From Candidatus Bathyarchaeia archaeon (GTDB lineage: Archaea > Thermoproteota > Bathyarchaeia > Bathyarchaeales > Bathycorpusculaceae), in the NCBI GenBank assembly GCA_041447175.1, contig CP166960.1:1201507-1265506 (forward strand): DNA of 64,000 bases, written 5' to 3'. Numbering within the stretch: position 1 is the first letter of the stretch; each line of letters begins with the position of its first letter. Positions 17,730 through 26,405 of this stretch are shown one piece after another. The position numbers and the translations under genes are program-made. Below the pieces are notes generated by a model, which was not told where the DNA came from, did no database searches, and saw only the letters and a program-made list of their open reading frames with translations.

Positions 17730-17798
17730 CCCACGAACCCTCTTCTTTTTTCCAGCATCTGAAAGCAGATAAGCCACTCTTCAGTAGTTTATCTGGAG

Positions 17799-18236
17799 AT
17801 GTTTCGGTTGGGAACCGCTCGGGCGCCAATCACCTATAAAGGCAGAAGACTGGGCGTGTTGGTTTTGGTGGCGGCTCAACTTCTGGTCGGAGCCATCCAT
17901 GTTGCCTTCGGGTTTTGGCTACTCTCCGCGCAAGGCGCAGCCACAGGTGCCGCTTTAAATCCTGGACTTGTTTACAGTGTTTACACCGTTCTCTTTGGCT
18001 TGTTAACCTTGGTTTTTGCAGCGGGGATTTGGCTGCGGAGAAGTTGGAGTTGGTGGGGCACCGCGGCGGTTGCGGTTTTTGTGATTGTGGCGGATTCGTT
18101 GACGCTGCTGGATTTGCCCAGCATCCCCGGAATCCCCAAATTTGCAGGGTTGGGCGAAATCACCTACAGCGTGCTGGTTTTGTTTTATTTGTTGGAGCCA
18201 CAAACCCGAAAAGAATACGCGGTTTCTAAAAAATAA
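17799..18236 (+). CDS. Four-helix membrane protein
   Basis: A 145-residue hypothetical protein with four predicted transmembrane helices (about 20-42, 55-77, 84-104, 112-132) and short basic ends. No family recognised. Converges with the zinc-ribbon gene 18 bases away. Confidence 0.65.
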   Translation: MFRLGTARAPITYKGRRLGVLVLVAAQLLVGAIHVAFGFWLLSAQGAATGAALNPGLVYSVYTVLFGLLTLVFAAGIWLRRSWSWWGTAAVAVFVIVADSLTLLDLPSIPGIPKFAGLGEITYSVLVLFYLLEPQTRKEYAVSKK

Positions 18237-18254
18237 AAGAAGGGTTAGTTCAGC

Positions 18255-18947
18255 TTAAAAGCTGATTCTGAAGCCGTGCCCAAAGTAGCCTCGCGGCGTT
18301 TTGACGCGGTCGCCGTAGACTTGCTTTAGAAGCTTGACGTAGTCGTTGTTGTCGTCCATGCGGAACTCAAATTTGCCCGAGGTGGACTGGAATTCCAGTT
18401 CGAATTCGTGGTTTTCCATGTTTCCTTGCTGGAGATTTTTAAGTTTCAGCTTAAGCTCGCGTACGCCAGCATGGTCAACGTAAAAGTTGCCGGGTGTTTC
18501 ATTTAGAGCAGTCGAGGGCGGCATTGACAGGTATCGTTGTGTGTATCCGAATGAGGCTTTGAGTTGGTCACCCCATTGCCCGAAAAAGCCTTTGCCTTCG
18601 GCTTTGGCTTGGTTACGTGCCTGCATTGCGGCGTCTTTGAGCATGTCGCTGGTCATTTGGGCAAAAATTAGGCGTTTGTCTGTGAGGACTCCGGTGAAGG
18701 TGTCGTAGCGTCCAAACGATTTGGGTTTTCGCAGTAGCAACACACCCAACACGGGTTCATTGTCTGCTTGCGGGGATTTGACAGGTACCTGACCTGAAGC
18801 AGGAGCAGAAACGGGTGTAGAAGGGGATGGTGAAGCAGCCACAGCGGCAGGCGCCGAAGAGGCAGGTTTATTTTGGGGCGCGCCGCAGCCGCGGCAGAAA
18901 TTTGATTCTGCATCCACTTGGGCGCCACATTTTTCGCAGTAAGGCAT
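18255..18947 (-). CDS. Zinc-ribbon protein with PH-like domain
   Basis: A cytosolic protein of about 230 residues: an N-terminal zinc ribbon (CEKCG and CRGCGAP, about residues 4-25), an Ala/Ser/Pro-rich linker of about 40 residues, then a domain with TGVLTDKRLIFA that resembles bacterial PH-like (DUF) domains. The last 60 residues are basic and aromatic. Exact function unknown. Such zinc-ribbon/PH-like proteins often act at membranes or as scaffolds, but that is only an analogy. Confidence 0.7.
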   Translation of the reverse strand: MPYCEKCGAQVDAESNFCRGCGAPQNKPASSAPAAVAASPSPSTPVSAPASGQVPVKSPQADNEPVLGVLLLRKPKSFGRYDTFTGVLTDKRLIFAQMTSDMLKDAAMQARNQAKAEGKGFFGQWGDQLKASFGYTQRYLSMPPSTALNETPGNFYVDHAGVRELKLKLKNLQQGNMENHEFELEFQSTSGKFEFRMDDNNDYVKLLKQVYGDRVKTPRGYFGHGFRISF

Positions 18948-19008
18948 CATTAATCACTGTCAAAAATATTTTCATGGGTTATTATAAGGTTTCTTCCCTT
19001 TCCCGATA

Positions 19009-19744
19009 CTACAAAGCATCAATACACCGCAGGAATTCTTCGGCGTCGCCAACGGGGTAGCCTGAATAGAATTTGCTAAAGTACCCGAAAACGTGTGTGC
19101 ACTTCTGCAGAAAAGGCTGCAGCTTCTCAGCCCACGCCACCACGTCTCTGGTTCGGTCAGTTTCCACCTTGCCCAAGGTGCCCGTAACGGCTTTGCGGTC
19201 GCCCCCCCCATCGAATATACAAGAAATCCGCCGTTGCCTGCTCCGTGAGGGGCATTTTGGCGGCGTCCACCCAAGCCAACGCAACCCCATGAACCCGCAA
19301 AAGCTCGAAAAGCTCTTCGGTAAGCAGGGACTTATTGCGTACCTCAACCGCATAACGATGCCCCTTTGGCAGCGTCGACAAATAGCGCTCCAGTAACGGG
19401 AAATGCTGTTTTCGAAACATCGGCGGAAACTGCAACAGCAAAACGCCCAGCTTCTCCCGCAGGGCGGCGGCGCGTTCAAGAAAAACGCGGGTTTCTTCCT
19501 CGCAGTTTTGGAGCATTTTAATGTGGGTGATTTTTTGTGGGAATTTGAGCGAGAACAGGAAGCCGTCGGGGGTTTGCTGGCGCCATTGGGTGATGGTTTT
19601 TGTGTTGGGGATGCGATAAAATGTGCTGTCTACTTCTACGGTTCCAAAGTGCCTTGAGTAAAATTTGAGGAAATCCTTGGACGCCAAATCCGCAGGGTAA
19701 AAGTTGCCTTTCCAAAAGCCATAGCTCCAACCCATTGTACCCAC
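19009..19744 (-). pseudogene. DUF72 family protein, frameshifted in a G8 tract
   Basis: Two overlapping minus-strand frames each encode part of one DUF72 (YecE-like) protein. The first carries GTMGWSYGFWKGNFYP, VDSTFYR and FSLKFPQKITH, and runs to FLYIRW. The remainder (DRKAVTGTLGKVETDRT, then WAEKL and VFGYFSKFYSGYP) is in another frame. The switch falls at a run of eight C on the plus strand (19202-19209); seven would restore RWGGDRKAV and an intact protein of about 245 aa. GTG at 19744 lies 15 bases after the ligase stop, so the gene belongs to the repair operon. A sequencing error, real inactivation or phase variation are all possible. Confidence 0.75.
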
Positions 19745-19758
19745 ATGTAGCGGTGTGG

Positions 19759-21168
19759 CTAATCTTTTGCTTTGAGCATCAGCCAGTTTTTGTCGCCTCC
19801 CTTCTTTAACGGAACAAGCACAAACCGCCCCTGCAGCCGTTCCCCGCTGAGGATAACTTCCACCATTTTGGGCGTCCAAACCTTAGTCTCAAACGTACCC
19901 CTATCCCAAATCAGCACTTGCCCCGCGCCATACTCGCCTTTTGGTATTTCGCCTTCAAACTTGGCGTACTCCAAAGGGTGGTCTTCAACCTGCACTGCCA
20001 GCCGCTTCTCGTCAGGTGCCAACGGAATGCCTTTGGGAACCGCCCAGCTTTTGAGAACGCCATCGCGTTCCAGCCGAAAATCGTAGTGCAGCCTGCGGGC
20101 ATGGTGTTCTTGGACAACAAAGATTTGGGTTTCGCCGCTGTTGGGGGTTTCGGGTTTGGGCTCGGCGGTTTTGGTGAAGTCACGTTTTGCCTTGTACTCC
20201 TGAAGCGGCTTGACCTCGCTAAGCTGGCTTAGAGTGCAGTCCTGAGGCTGCTTGTCGGCTCGAAGACGTAGAAAACGGGGCATACGCAGCCTTCCGTCGT
20301 TGGTGACCACTTGGTAGGCAACTTCACAAACCAGCGTAGGCTTTAGCCAAGTTACTTTCTCTGCGACGTCAGCCTCAAACGGCGCTGCATCGGTGGTGAT
20401 TTGTTCGAATTGGTCATGTAGCGATTGGAGAAGCGCTTGCGAGAAGCCTGTGCCGACTTTTCCAACAAACACCGCCTTCCCAGATGCATCGTAGAGCCCC
20501 AACAGTAACGCGCCAAATGTGCTTGCCCGAGAGCCAGTGCCTTGGGTGAAACCAAAAATGACGCAGTCACAACTGTGGATTTTCTTGATTTTCAGCCAGT
20601 TCCCGCTTCGCACGCCCGCCTCGTAGGGGCTGCTTTTGCGCTTTGCCATAACGCCCTCCAACCCCTTCTGCATAACCGCCTCAAAATAGACCTCGCCTTT
20701 TTCCGCCACATAGTCTGCCAGGAAAACGTGCTCGCCCTCCTGTACAGACTCCTTAAGGATTCGTTTGCGTTCGGTTAGCGGCAAACCCAGAAGCAGCTTT
20801 CCGTCTTTTTCCAAGATGTCAAAAACTATGTAGGCGGCGGGTGTGTGGGCGGTTTTTAGGGTGATGTCGGTTGTGGAGGTGGCTTTTCCGCGTTCCAGCA
20901 ACGCTTGGAAATCCACTTTGCCTCCAGTGAGAACCACAATCTCGCCATCCAAAACCACATCATAAGCCAGTTGTTTGAGTTCGCCCAGTTCGGGAAAGTT
21001 GTCCAAAAGCTCGTTTTGGTTACGGCTCCGCAAACTCAACTCGCTATCCACGTAAGCGATTGCGCGGAAACCGTCCCATTTAACCTCGAAAAGCCAATTC
21101 GCATCCGTGAAGGCGGCTTTGGCTTCTTTTGCCAGCATCGGCTTGTAGCGTGGGCGGGTTGGGGTCAT
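19759..21168 (-). CDS. ligD: ATP-dependent DNA ligase with 3'-phosphoesterase domain (LigD-type)
   Basis: An NHEJ ligase of 469 residues in the order ligase-phosphoesterase. The adenylation motif is KWDGFRA (about residue 30) with YVDSELSLRSRNQ following, then the OB-fold part to about 300. The phosphoesterase domain (about 340-460) has HHARRLHYDFR, AVPKG, VEDHPLEY and PKGEYGAG, with the His and Asp residues used for 3'-end healing. It seals breaks held by Ku after polymerase fill-in. The start overlaps the Ku stop by 4 bases (ATGA). The separate polymerase lies two genes upstream. Confidence 0.93.
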   Translation of the reverse strand: MTPTRPRYKPMLAKEAKAAFTDANWLFEVKWDGFRAIAYVDSELSLRSRNQNELLDNFPELGELKQLAYDVVLDGEIVVLTGGKVDFQALLERGKATSTTDITLKTAHTPAAYIVFDILEKDGKLLLGLPLTERKRILKESVQEGEHVFLADYVAEKGEVYFEAVMQKGLEGVMAKRKSSPYEAGVRSGNWLKIKKIHSCDCVIFGFTQGTGSRASTFGALLLGLYDASGKAVFVGKVGTGFSQALLQSLHDQFEQITTDAAPFEADVAEKVTWLKPTLVCEVAYQVVTNDGRLRMPRFLRLRADKQPQDCTLSQLSEVKPLQEYKAKRDFTKTAEPKPETPNSGETQIFVVQEHHARRLHYDFRLERDGVLKSWAVPKGIPLAPDEKRLAVQVEDHPLEYAKFEGEIPKGEYGAGQVLIWDRGTFETKVWTPKMVEVILSGERLQGRFVLVPLKKGGDKNWLMLKAKD

Positions 21169-21923
21169 TTCTTTTCCAACTGTTTAAGCGTTTCCTGCAA
21201 CGCCGCCATCAAGCCCTTGACTTCCTCTTTGGGCGCCTTCTCAACCGTGATGGTTTCGCCTTTAAGCTTCTTTTGGATGAGCACTTCGAGGCGTAGGCGG
21301 TAGGTGTCGGTGTATTCGTTGATGTCGAAGTCGCCTGAGAGGTCGGCTATGATTTTTTTGGCAAGGTCTAACTCGGTTTTCTGCGGGGTTTTGAGCGTTT
21401 GGAGTTCTTCAAAGCCGCTGGGATCCACCACGTCGTAGCCATAACGCATCGTCGTCAACACCAACGCCCCTTTGTAGGCGTGCACCAGCACGGGGTATTC
21501 TTTGGTGCGCAGCGTAATTTTGCCCACGGCGGCTTTTCCCATGCTTTCAAACGCGGTTAGGAGCAGGCTGTAGGCGTCGTTGCTTTTGTCAGGCATGAGC
21601 GCGTAGCTGCTGTAAAAGTAGACGGGGTCCACGCTGAGGTAGTCGATGAATTTGTCGATGCGGATGCGCTTATCGGATTCGGGCTTCACCGCATCCAACT
21701 CTTCTTTGGTAAAAACCACGTACTGGTTTTTGCTGACCTCGTAGCCCTTTACGACTTCCTGCCAGGGCACCACCTTGTTTTCTTTAGCGCATACCTTCTC
21801 GTAACGCAGCGGTTGGTTGTCAGTTTTATGCAGGAAATGGAAGGTTACTCCGCGGTCGTAAACCATCGCGTAAAGCTTGACGGGCACATTGATTAAGCCG
21901 ATGGTTATGCTGCCACTCCACAT
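21165..21923 (-). CDS. ku: Ku protein (NHEJ end-binding)
   Basis: A homodimeric Ku of the bacterial type, 252 residues from ATG, forming the ring that threads onto broken DNA ends. GSITIGLINVPVKLY at the N-terminus and the basic C-terminus are diagnostic. Family members usually have a few residues before the first strand, which this start omits. The same reading frame continues upstream for 35 stop-free codons to the polymerase stop, and no ribosome-binding site precedes the ATG. Translation may therefore begin earlier or be coupled to the polymerase. Overlaps ligD by 4 bases. Confidence 0.93.
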   Translation of the reverse strand: MWSGSITIGLINVPVKLYAMVYDRGVTFHFLHKTDNQPLRYEKVCAKENKVVPWQEVVKGYEVSKNQYVVFTKEELDAVKPESDKRIRIDKFIDYLSVDPVYFYSSYALMPDKSNDAYSLLLTAFESMGKAAVGKITLRTKEYPVLVHAYKGALVLTTMRYGYDVVDPSGFEELQTLKTPQKTELDLAKKIIADLSGDFDINEYTDTYRLRLEVLIQKKLKGETITVEKAPKEEVKGLMAALQETLKQLEKK

Positions 21924-22028
21924 GGACCGCTGAGAGGGCGCACGTTTAGGCTTGGATTCGGTCTTCTGTTGGGGTTTTTCTTCTTGGACGGCTTGCGGCT
22001 TTTTTCTTGCGCGGGGTTGTTTCTCCAG
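21924..22028 (-). other. Open, basic linker between polymerase stop and Ku start
   Basis: On the minus strand this 105-base stretch encodes 35 residues rich in Lys, Pro, Gln and Arg with no stop codon, in one frame with both the upstream polymerase and the downstream Ku. It opens with CTG directly after the TAA at 22029-22031. It looks like a flexible interdomain linker or Ku N-terminal tail rather than random spacer. Confidence 0.5.
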
Positions 22029-22889
22029 TTACTTTGCCTCCAGTTTTTGTCGATTCTCAAAAATGTCGTTCCAAGGTTCCTCTTTGAGGCTTGGGACACT
22101 GTGAATATTGAACGTTGAGGGCTTTAACTTTTTCTTCAACGCCGCCCACGCGATTGGGGTGGATGCGGACGCGTCGGGGGTTGCGCGGAGGCTGTAGGGG
22201 CAAGCCATTGTTCTGCCGTGGCTGTTTTGCATGTAATCCACAAATACCTTGTTGGGCGTTTTGGTGTCCTTAAACTCGGAAACTACCTTGTTGTTTTCCT
22301 TCATAAGCTGGATGCCAACGGTGTGGACAAAGGCGCGGGTGTGCTTGAAAGTATATCGCCGCACGAGGGGAACCAGAATGTGCAGTCCTTTCTTGCCCGA
22401 CGTCTTCACATAACCCGTCAGCCCCAATGCGTCCAACTTTTCTTTAATCAGAAGCGCCACTTCCACCGCAGCCTCAAACGTGGCTGGTGGCTCGGGGTCA
22501 ACGTCAAAGAAGGCGAAGTCGGGGGTTTCGCGTTTGGGCACGGCTGAGAGGGGCATGTGGATTTCGACGGCAGCCAAGTTTGCCAACCAAAGCAGCGTGT
22601 CGAGGTCGTTGCATAGGACGTAGTTGACGTCGTGTTTGGCTGAGGGGGAGTATATTGTGGTGGTTTGAACCCAGTTTGGGGTGCCTTCGGGCGCGTTTTT
22701 GGCGTAGAACCCCTCTTTGTCTACGCCCTCAGGGTAACGGGTGAGCACGAGGGGGCGGTCTTTGAGGAAAGGCAGCATCTTGGGCGCAACTTTGATTATG
22801 TACTCAATGAATTGGGCTTTTGTGATTTTCTGCTGTGGAAACAGGATTTTGTCAAGGTTGCTGAAGCTGACCTTAGTAAGTTTCTCCAT
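22029..22889 (-). CDS. NHEJ primase-polymerase (LigD PolDom-type)
   Basis: A stand-alone archaeo-eukaryotic primase-type polymerase as in LigD (286 aa). The catalytic acidic pair is FFDVDPEPP (about residue 145), the KTSGKKGLHILVPL segment binds nucleotide, and PLVLTRYPEG and NLAAVEIH are family hallmarks. It fills gaps and adds ribonucleotides at breaks with Ku and the ligase. First gene of the polymerase-Ku-ligase-DUF72 set. Its TAA stop is the only stop separating it from Ku in the same frame. Confidence 0.92.
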   Translation of the reverse strand: MEKLTKVSFSNLDKILFPQQKITKAQFIEYIIKVAPKMLPFLKDRPLVLTRYPEGVDKEGFYAKNAPEGTPNWVQTTTIYSPSAKHDVNYVLCNDLDTLLWLANLAAVEIHMPLSAVPKRETPDFAFFDVDPEPPATFEAAVEVALLIKEKLDALGLTGYVKTSGKKGLHILVPLVRRYTFKHTRAFVHTVGIQLMKENNKVVSEFKDTKTPNKVFVDYMQNSHGRTMACPYSLRATPDASASTPIAWAALKKKLKPSTFNIHSVPSLKEEPWNDIFENRQKLEAK

Positions 22890-22986
22890 TTTGTACGCCT
22901 AAAAGATTATCTTTAAAGAAAGAGGCTTAAGGTGAGATTTAAAATTCACCGCATAGTCCCAACTCTACTGTGGGAAAAATATGAAC

Positions 22987-23166
22987 TCACGTGGCTGGTT
23001 TGAGTTTCCAGCCTGTGCTTTCGATGGCTTCTTTGATGTTTTTGAGGGCTTCTTCCTTAGTTTTACCCGTGCAGGACAGGGGAACTTCTACGCAGTACGC
23101 GGTGAAGGTGCCTTCAGGGTGGGTTTTTAGGAGGACAGTGAATTTTTGAGGCTTCTCAGAGGACAT
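22987..23166 (-). CDS. HicB-like (UPF0150) small protein
   Basis: A 59-residue HicB-type partial RNase H fold: FTVLLKTHPEGTFTAYCVEVP, then SCTGKTKEEALKNIKEAI, the usual strand-strand-helix. A longer frame opens at 23253 with an unrelated hydrophobic start; the ATG at 23166 has AAGG upstream and begins the conserved domain. No HicA toxin is adjacent and there is no added DNA-binding domain, so it may be an orphan antitoxin or a different-role family member. Confidence 0.72.
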   Translation of the reverse strand: MSSEKPQKFTVLLKTHPEGTFTAYCVEVPLSCTGKTKEEALKNIKEAIESTGWKLKPAT

Positions 23167-23354
23167 GATAACCTTGTAGAGACCGTGTAGAAATATGAAG
23201 GTATCCATGAAAAAACTGAAAAACGAACCTATTTGCCGCCTATTAGCATCCAATTAGCAATTGTATGCAGAACCTATAGAGGGGAGGGTCCTGCCACAAG
23301 TGGGAACGAACAGTTTAAGTCCGTCTGCCCAATTGTTTCTGCGAGGAAACCCCC

Positions 23355-24152
23355 GTGCGTGAACTGGTCTTTGTGGGCTTAGGATTAAACAGCGAAAAAG
23401 GCATTACCCTGCAAGGCGTAGAAGAAGCCAAAACCGCAGATGCCGTCTTTGCTGAGTTGTACACGAGTTTGCTGCCTGACTTTTCCATGGAAAATCTTGA
23501 AAGTCTTGTGGGCAAAGAAGTCAAGGTGCTTTCACGGCGCGATTTGGAGGATGAGAACGGCAAGCTGCTCTTCGAAGCTGCAGAGGTGGGTAAAGTGGTT
23601 TTTTTGGTTCCCGGTGACCCCTTCATCGCCACCACCCATGTGACGTTGCGGGTTGAAGCTGCCAAACGCCAAGTGTCCACCCGCGTGGTTCATGGGGCAA
23701 GCATAATCAGCGCCATCATCGGTGTTTCAGGCTTGCACAATTACAAGTTCGGCAAAACCGTCACCATCCCCTTCCCCGAAAACTTTAGCGAAACCCCCTA
23801 CAACGTCATCGCCCAAAACAAGCAGTTGGGTATGCACACGCTTTGCCTGCTAGATTTGAATGCCGTCGAAAAACGTTTCATGACCATCCAAGAAGCTCTT
23901 AGTCTGCTGCAAGGCATCGAGCAGAAACGCAAGCAGGGCATTGTTACCGAGGATACGTTGGCTGTTGGGCTTGCCAGGGCAGGAAGCAGCCAACCCACGC
24001 TTAAGGCGGACTTGGTCAGCGAACTTGTTAAGTACGATTTTGGGCAGCCACCCATGACCCTAATTTTTCCAGGACAAATGCATTTCTCTGAAGCAGATGC
24101 GTTGATTGCGTTTGCGGGTGCACCGCAGAAAATTCGGAGCCTAACCCCATGA
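23355..24152 (+). CDS. dphB: Diphthine synthase
   Basis: The SAM-dependent methyltransferase DphB/Dph5 (265 aa) acts in diphthamide synthesis on elongation factor 2, in archaea and eukaryotes only. The SAM-binding loop VGLGLNSEKGITL at the N-terminus, VPGDPFIATTH near residue 80 and GASIISAI near 112 are typical of the tetrapyrrole-methylase-like fold. GTG start with GAGG 8 bases upstream. It overlaps the DUF357 gene by 4 bases (ATGA). Strong evidence that the window is archaeal. Confidence 0.95.
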   Translation: MRELVFVGLGLNSEKGITLQGVEEAKTADAVFAELYTSLLPDFSMENLESLVGKEVKVLSRRDLEDENGKLLFEAAEVGKVVFLVPGDPFIATTHVTLRVEAAKRQVSTRVVHGASIISAIIGVSGLHNYKFGKTVTIPFPENFSETPYNVIAQNKQLGMHTLCLLDLNAVEKRFMTIQEALSLLQGIEQKRKQGIVTEDTLAVGLARAGSSQPTLKADLVSELVKYDFGQPPMTLIFPGQMHFSEADALIAFAGAPQKIRSLTP

Positions 24153-24442
24153 ACACCGATGCTCAGGCGCTTTCAGGAAAATACATTGCAGCCATGGAAA
24201 AAGTCGTCAAGGATATGACCCGCCAAAAAGGCGCGCTCAACATAAGCGAGGCATGTGTTGACGAGATTCTTGGTTACGTTGACGCGTACTTGCAGGATGC
24301 TAAGTATTTTTGGAGCCAAAAACAGTTTGAAACCAGCTTAACCTCCATTGCGTACTGTGAGGGAATCCTTGATGCGCTCAAACTCATCGGCGCAGTCACC
24401 GTTTCCACTGAAACAGTCCAAAAGTCCGCGGAAACGGAATAA
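24149..24442 (+). CDS. DUF357 family protein
   Basis: A 97-residue all-helical archaeal protein of DUF357, recognised by YVDAYLQDAKYFWSQKQFE and the SIAYCEGILDALK segment near the C-terminus. Function unknown. Start overlaps dphB by 4 bases, so it is cotranslated with it, and the flavin gene ribL follows 27 bases on. Confidence 0.85.
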   Translation: MNTDAQALSGKYIAAMEKVVKDMTRQKGALNISEACVDEILGYVDAYLQDAKYFWSQKQFETSLTSIAYCEGILDALKLIGAVTVSTETVQKSAETE

Positions 24443-24469
24443 CCAAATTTTTATCCCAGCAAGCCAAAT

Positions 24470-24937
24470 ATGAAGGCAATGCCAAACTCAAAGGAGAAAC
24501 CAACGGTCGTTTTGGCTTCAGGAGTCTTCGACCTGCTACATTTGGGACACGTAAAGTTCTTGGAAGAAGCAAAAGCCGCAGGCGGAAAAAACGCCCAGCT
24601 CATCGTCATCATCGCCCGTGACAGCACCGTGGAGAAAACCAAAGGCAGAAAACCCATCATGCCCGAAAACCAACGCCGCGCATTGGTGGAGTCGCTTAAG
24701 GTGGTGGATGAGGCGGTTTTGGGCGTGGAAGGGTTAGGCATTGACGATGTAGTCAAAACTGTGAAACCCGATATAATCGCTTTGGGCTACGACCAGAAAG
24801 AAATGGAACGCCAAGTTAAACAGTACGTCCAGAAAAACCAGTTAAGCGTGAAGGTAGTACGGGTTGGAAAATTTGAAGCTGAAGAGCTTGACAGCAGCTC
24901 CAAAATCCGCAAAAAAATAGTTGAGAAATACACATGA
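24470..24937 (+). CDS. ribL: Archaeal FAD synthetase
   Basis: A cytidylyltransferase-like FAD synthetase (155 aa) that joins FMN and ATP into FAD. ASGVFDLLHLGH near residue 15-26 contains the HxGH nucleotidyl-transfer motif, and SSSKIRKKI near the C-terminus is the second ATP-binding motif. Length fits the archaeal RibL group. Its stop overlaps the rhomboid start by 4 bases. The riboflavin kinase that makes its substrate is encoded 630 bases away on the other strand. Confidence 0.88.
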   Translation: MKAMPNSKEKPTVVLASGVFDLLHLGHVKFLEEAKAAGGKNAQLIVIIARDSTVEKTKGRKPIMPENQRRALVESLKVVDEAVLGVEGLGIDDVVKTVKPDIIALGYDQKEMERQVKQYVQKNQLSVKVVRVGKFEAEELDSSSKIRKKIVEKYT

Positions 24938-25563
24938 TATACGAGCCAGTGACCAGCAGCCAAAAATTCAAAATCACCTTCGTACTCATCGCCCTAAACG
25001 TGGGTATGTACATTTACACGTCGGTTGCGGGGGGAAATTTTCTGGTCACAAGCGACCTCATGGTTTGGCAGTGGGGACAAGTCAACGGCTTAATACTGAT
25101 TTATGGTTGGTGGTGGCAACTGTTTACCTCAATGTTTGTCCACGCAACCATCATTCACCTTGTGGGCAACATGTTTTTCCTGCTCATATTCGGGTTAAGA
25201 GCCGAAGAAATGTTCTCCTTACCCGAATACTTAGCCATTTACATTCTCGGCGGATTAGTCGGAAACCTACTTTCACTACCTCTGGGACTGGATTTTGTTT
25301 CAGTGGGCGCTTCAGGAGCCATCTTTGCCTTGTTTGGAGCATGCGTCATCTACGCCAGACGCAGCATTGGGCAATCCATTTTCGGCGCGTTAATCTTCGC
25401 CTTTTTCCTGCTGATAATCAGTTCAGGAGGAGAAAACGTCAACTACTTCGCCCACATCGGCGGATTAGTCGCAGGACTAATACTGGGCTACGTGTTTGCA
25501 AGGAAACGCAAACCCCAAGAAGTAATTTACCGCACCAGCTACTCGTACATGGCGCCGTTTTAA
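24934..25563 (+). CDS. Rhomboid family intramembrane serine protease
   Basis: A 209-residue integral membrane protease with six predicted helices. The catalytic Ser is in GASGAIFA and the His in AHIGGLVAG; FVHATIIHLVGNMFFL is the conserved oxyanion/His-Asn helix. Cleaves membrane-embedded substrates, not identifiable here. Translationally coupled to ribL. Converges with the riboflavin kinase gene 8 bases away. Confidence 0.92.
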   Translation: MIYEPVTSSQKFKITFVLIALNVGMYIYTSVAGGNFLVTSDLMVWQWGQVNGLILIYGWWWQLFTSMFVHATIIHLVGNMFFLLIFGLRAEEMFSLPEYLAIYILGGLVGNLLSLPLGLDFVSVGASGAIFALFGACVIYARRSIGQSIFGALIFAFFLLIISSGGENVNYFAHIGGLVAGLILGYVFARKRKPQEVIYRTSYSYMAPF

Positions 25564-25571
25564 GCGGCTGG

Positions 25572-26261
25572 TTACGGAACTATCATTACTTCGACCTTAA
25601 CTTTGTTTCCGTCTTTGAGGTTTAGTTGCTTACGCAGGCAAACGGGCGCGATAATTTCCAGAACCGAAACATCATAATGGCTACGCAGAGCTGTTATCAA
25701 GGCACCTTTAATTTTGTTATCAATTAAGACAGGGTAACACCGCACTAAGCCAAACGTGCGGTTCTCATTTTTAAAGCCCTCAACCTCCAAAGCGGGATAC
25801 GCCGCCAGTTCCGTGCGGGCTTTAATGTCGTAATCTGTTTCAAGCCGCAGATTCAACGTTCCCGGAAAGGGCTTAAACCCCAACTTCTCGATAAACTGTT
25901 TAAGGTAAGTCTCTTTCCCAATGTAGTATGCGCCTTCCCCAAGACCAGTAAATACGGTGCCTTCCAGAGTTACGCTTGGCGGATAAGCAGCCTCCATCAA
26001 GAACTTTAAATTTGAATAAAGTTTCTGAAGTTCTCCAAGACCAGCTGGACCAATCTTTATGAGGCACCCATCATGAGTTATGTCGCGTTGTATCCAACCT
26101 TTTCGTTCCAAATCAATCAGGTACCGTGAAGCCGTCTGCTGGCTGGCACCCAGTTTTTCAGCTAAGTATTCGGTGCTGATTTTGGCAGTTCGTTTATGGG
26201 CACCCATCTCAGCCAGTTTTAGGAGCGTGAAGAGTTGCCGCCATTCTTGTACGTCAGTCAT
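25572..26261 (-). CDS. rbkR: CTP-dependent riboflavin kinase with N-terminal HTH regulator domain
   Basis: A bifunctional protein of 229 residues. Residues 1-90 are a winged-helix DNA-binding domain (GASQQTASRYLIDLERKGWI is the recognition helix and wing). Residues 95-229 are the archaeal CTP-dependent riboflavin kinase (GTVFTGLGEGAYYI, PFPGTLNLRL, EIIAPVCLRKQL). The RbkR family is known to sense flavin and repress riboflavin genes. The gene has a TATA box (TTTAAATATAAAA) about 50 bases before its start. Its nearness to ribL suggests a local FMN/FAD module. Confidence 0.92.
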   Translation of the reverse strand: MTDVQEWRQLFTLLKLAEMGAHKRTAKISTEYLAEKLGASQQTASRYLIDLERKGWIQRDITHDGCLIKIGPAGLGELQKLYSNLKFLMEAAYPPSVTLEGTVFTGLGEGAYYIGKETYLKQFIEKLGFKPFPGTLNLRLETDYDIKARTELAAYPALEVEGFKNENRTFGLVRCYPVLIDNKIKGALITALRSHYDVSVLEIIAPVCLRKQLNLKDGNKVKVEVMIVP

Positions 26262-26405
26262 GACAATCCGCGATTTAAACTAGTATAATGTAATAGGTTC
26301 AAATGTTTTATATTTAAACAACTCTAAACGCGTAACCAGAAAACAACAAATCTCTCAACAAAAAAGCCTAACCCATGTTCTAAAAGCAAAATGAATGAGG
26401 ATAAC

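Noticed and set aside
24921-25625. Long plus-strand frame of 234 codons over the rhomboid gene
   Set aside because: A shadow: the rhomboid frame has the catalytic motifs and membrane helices; this frame is rich in Arg, His and Ser with none.
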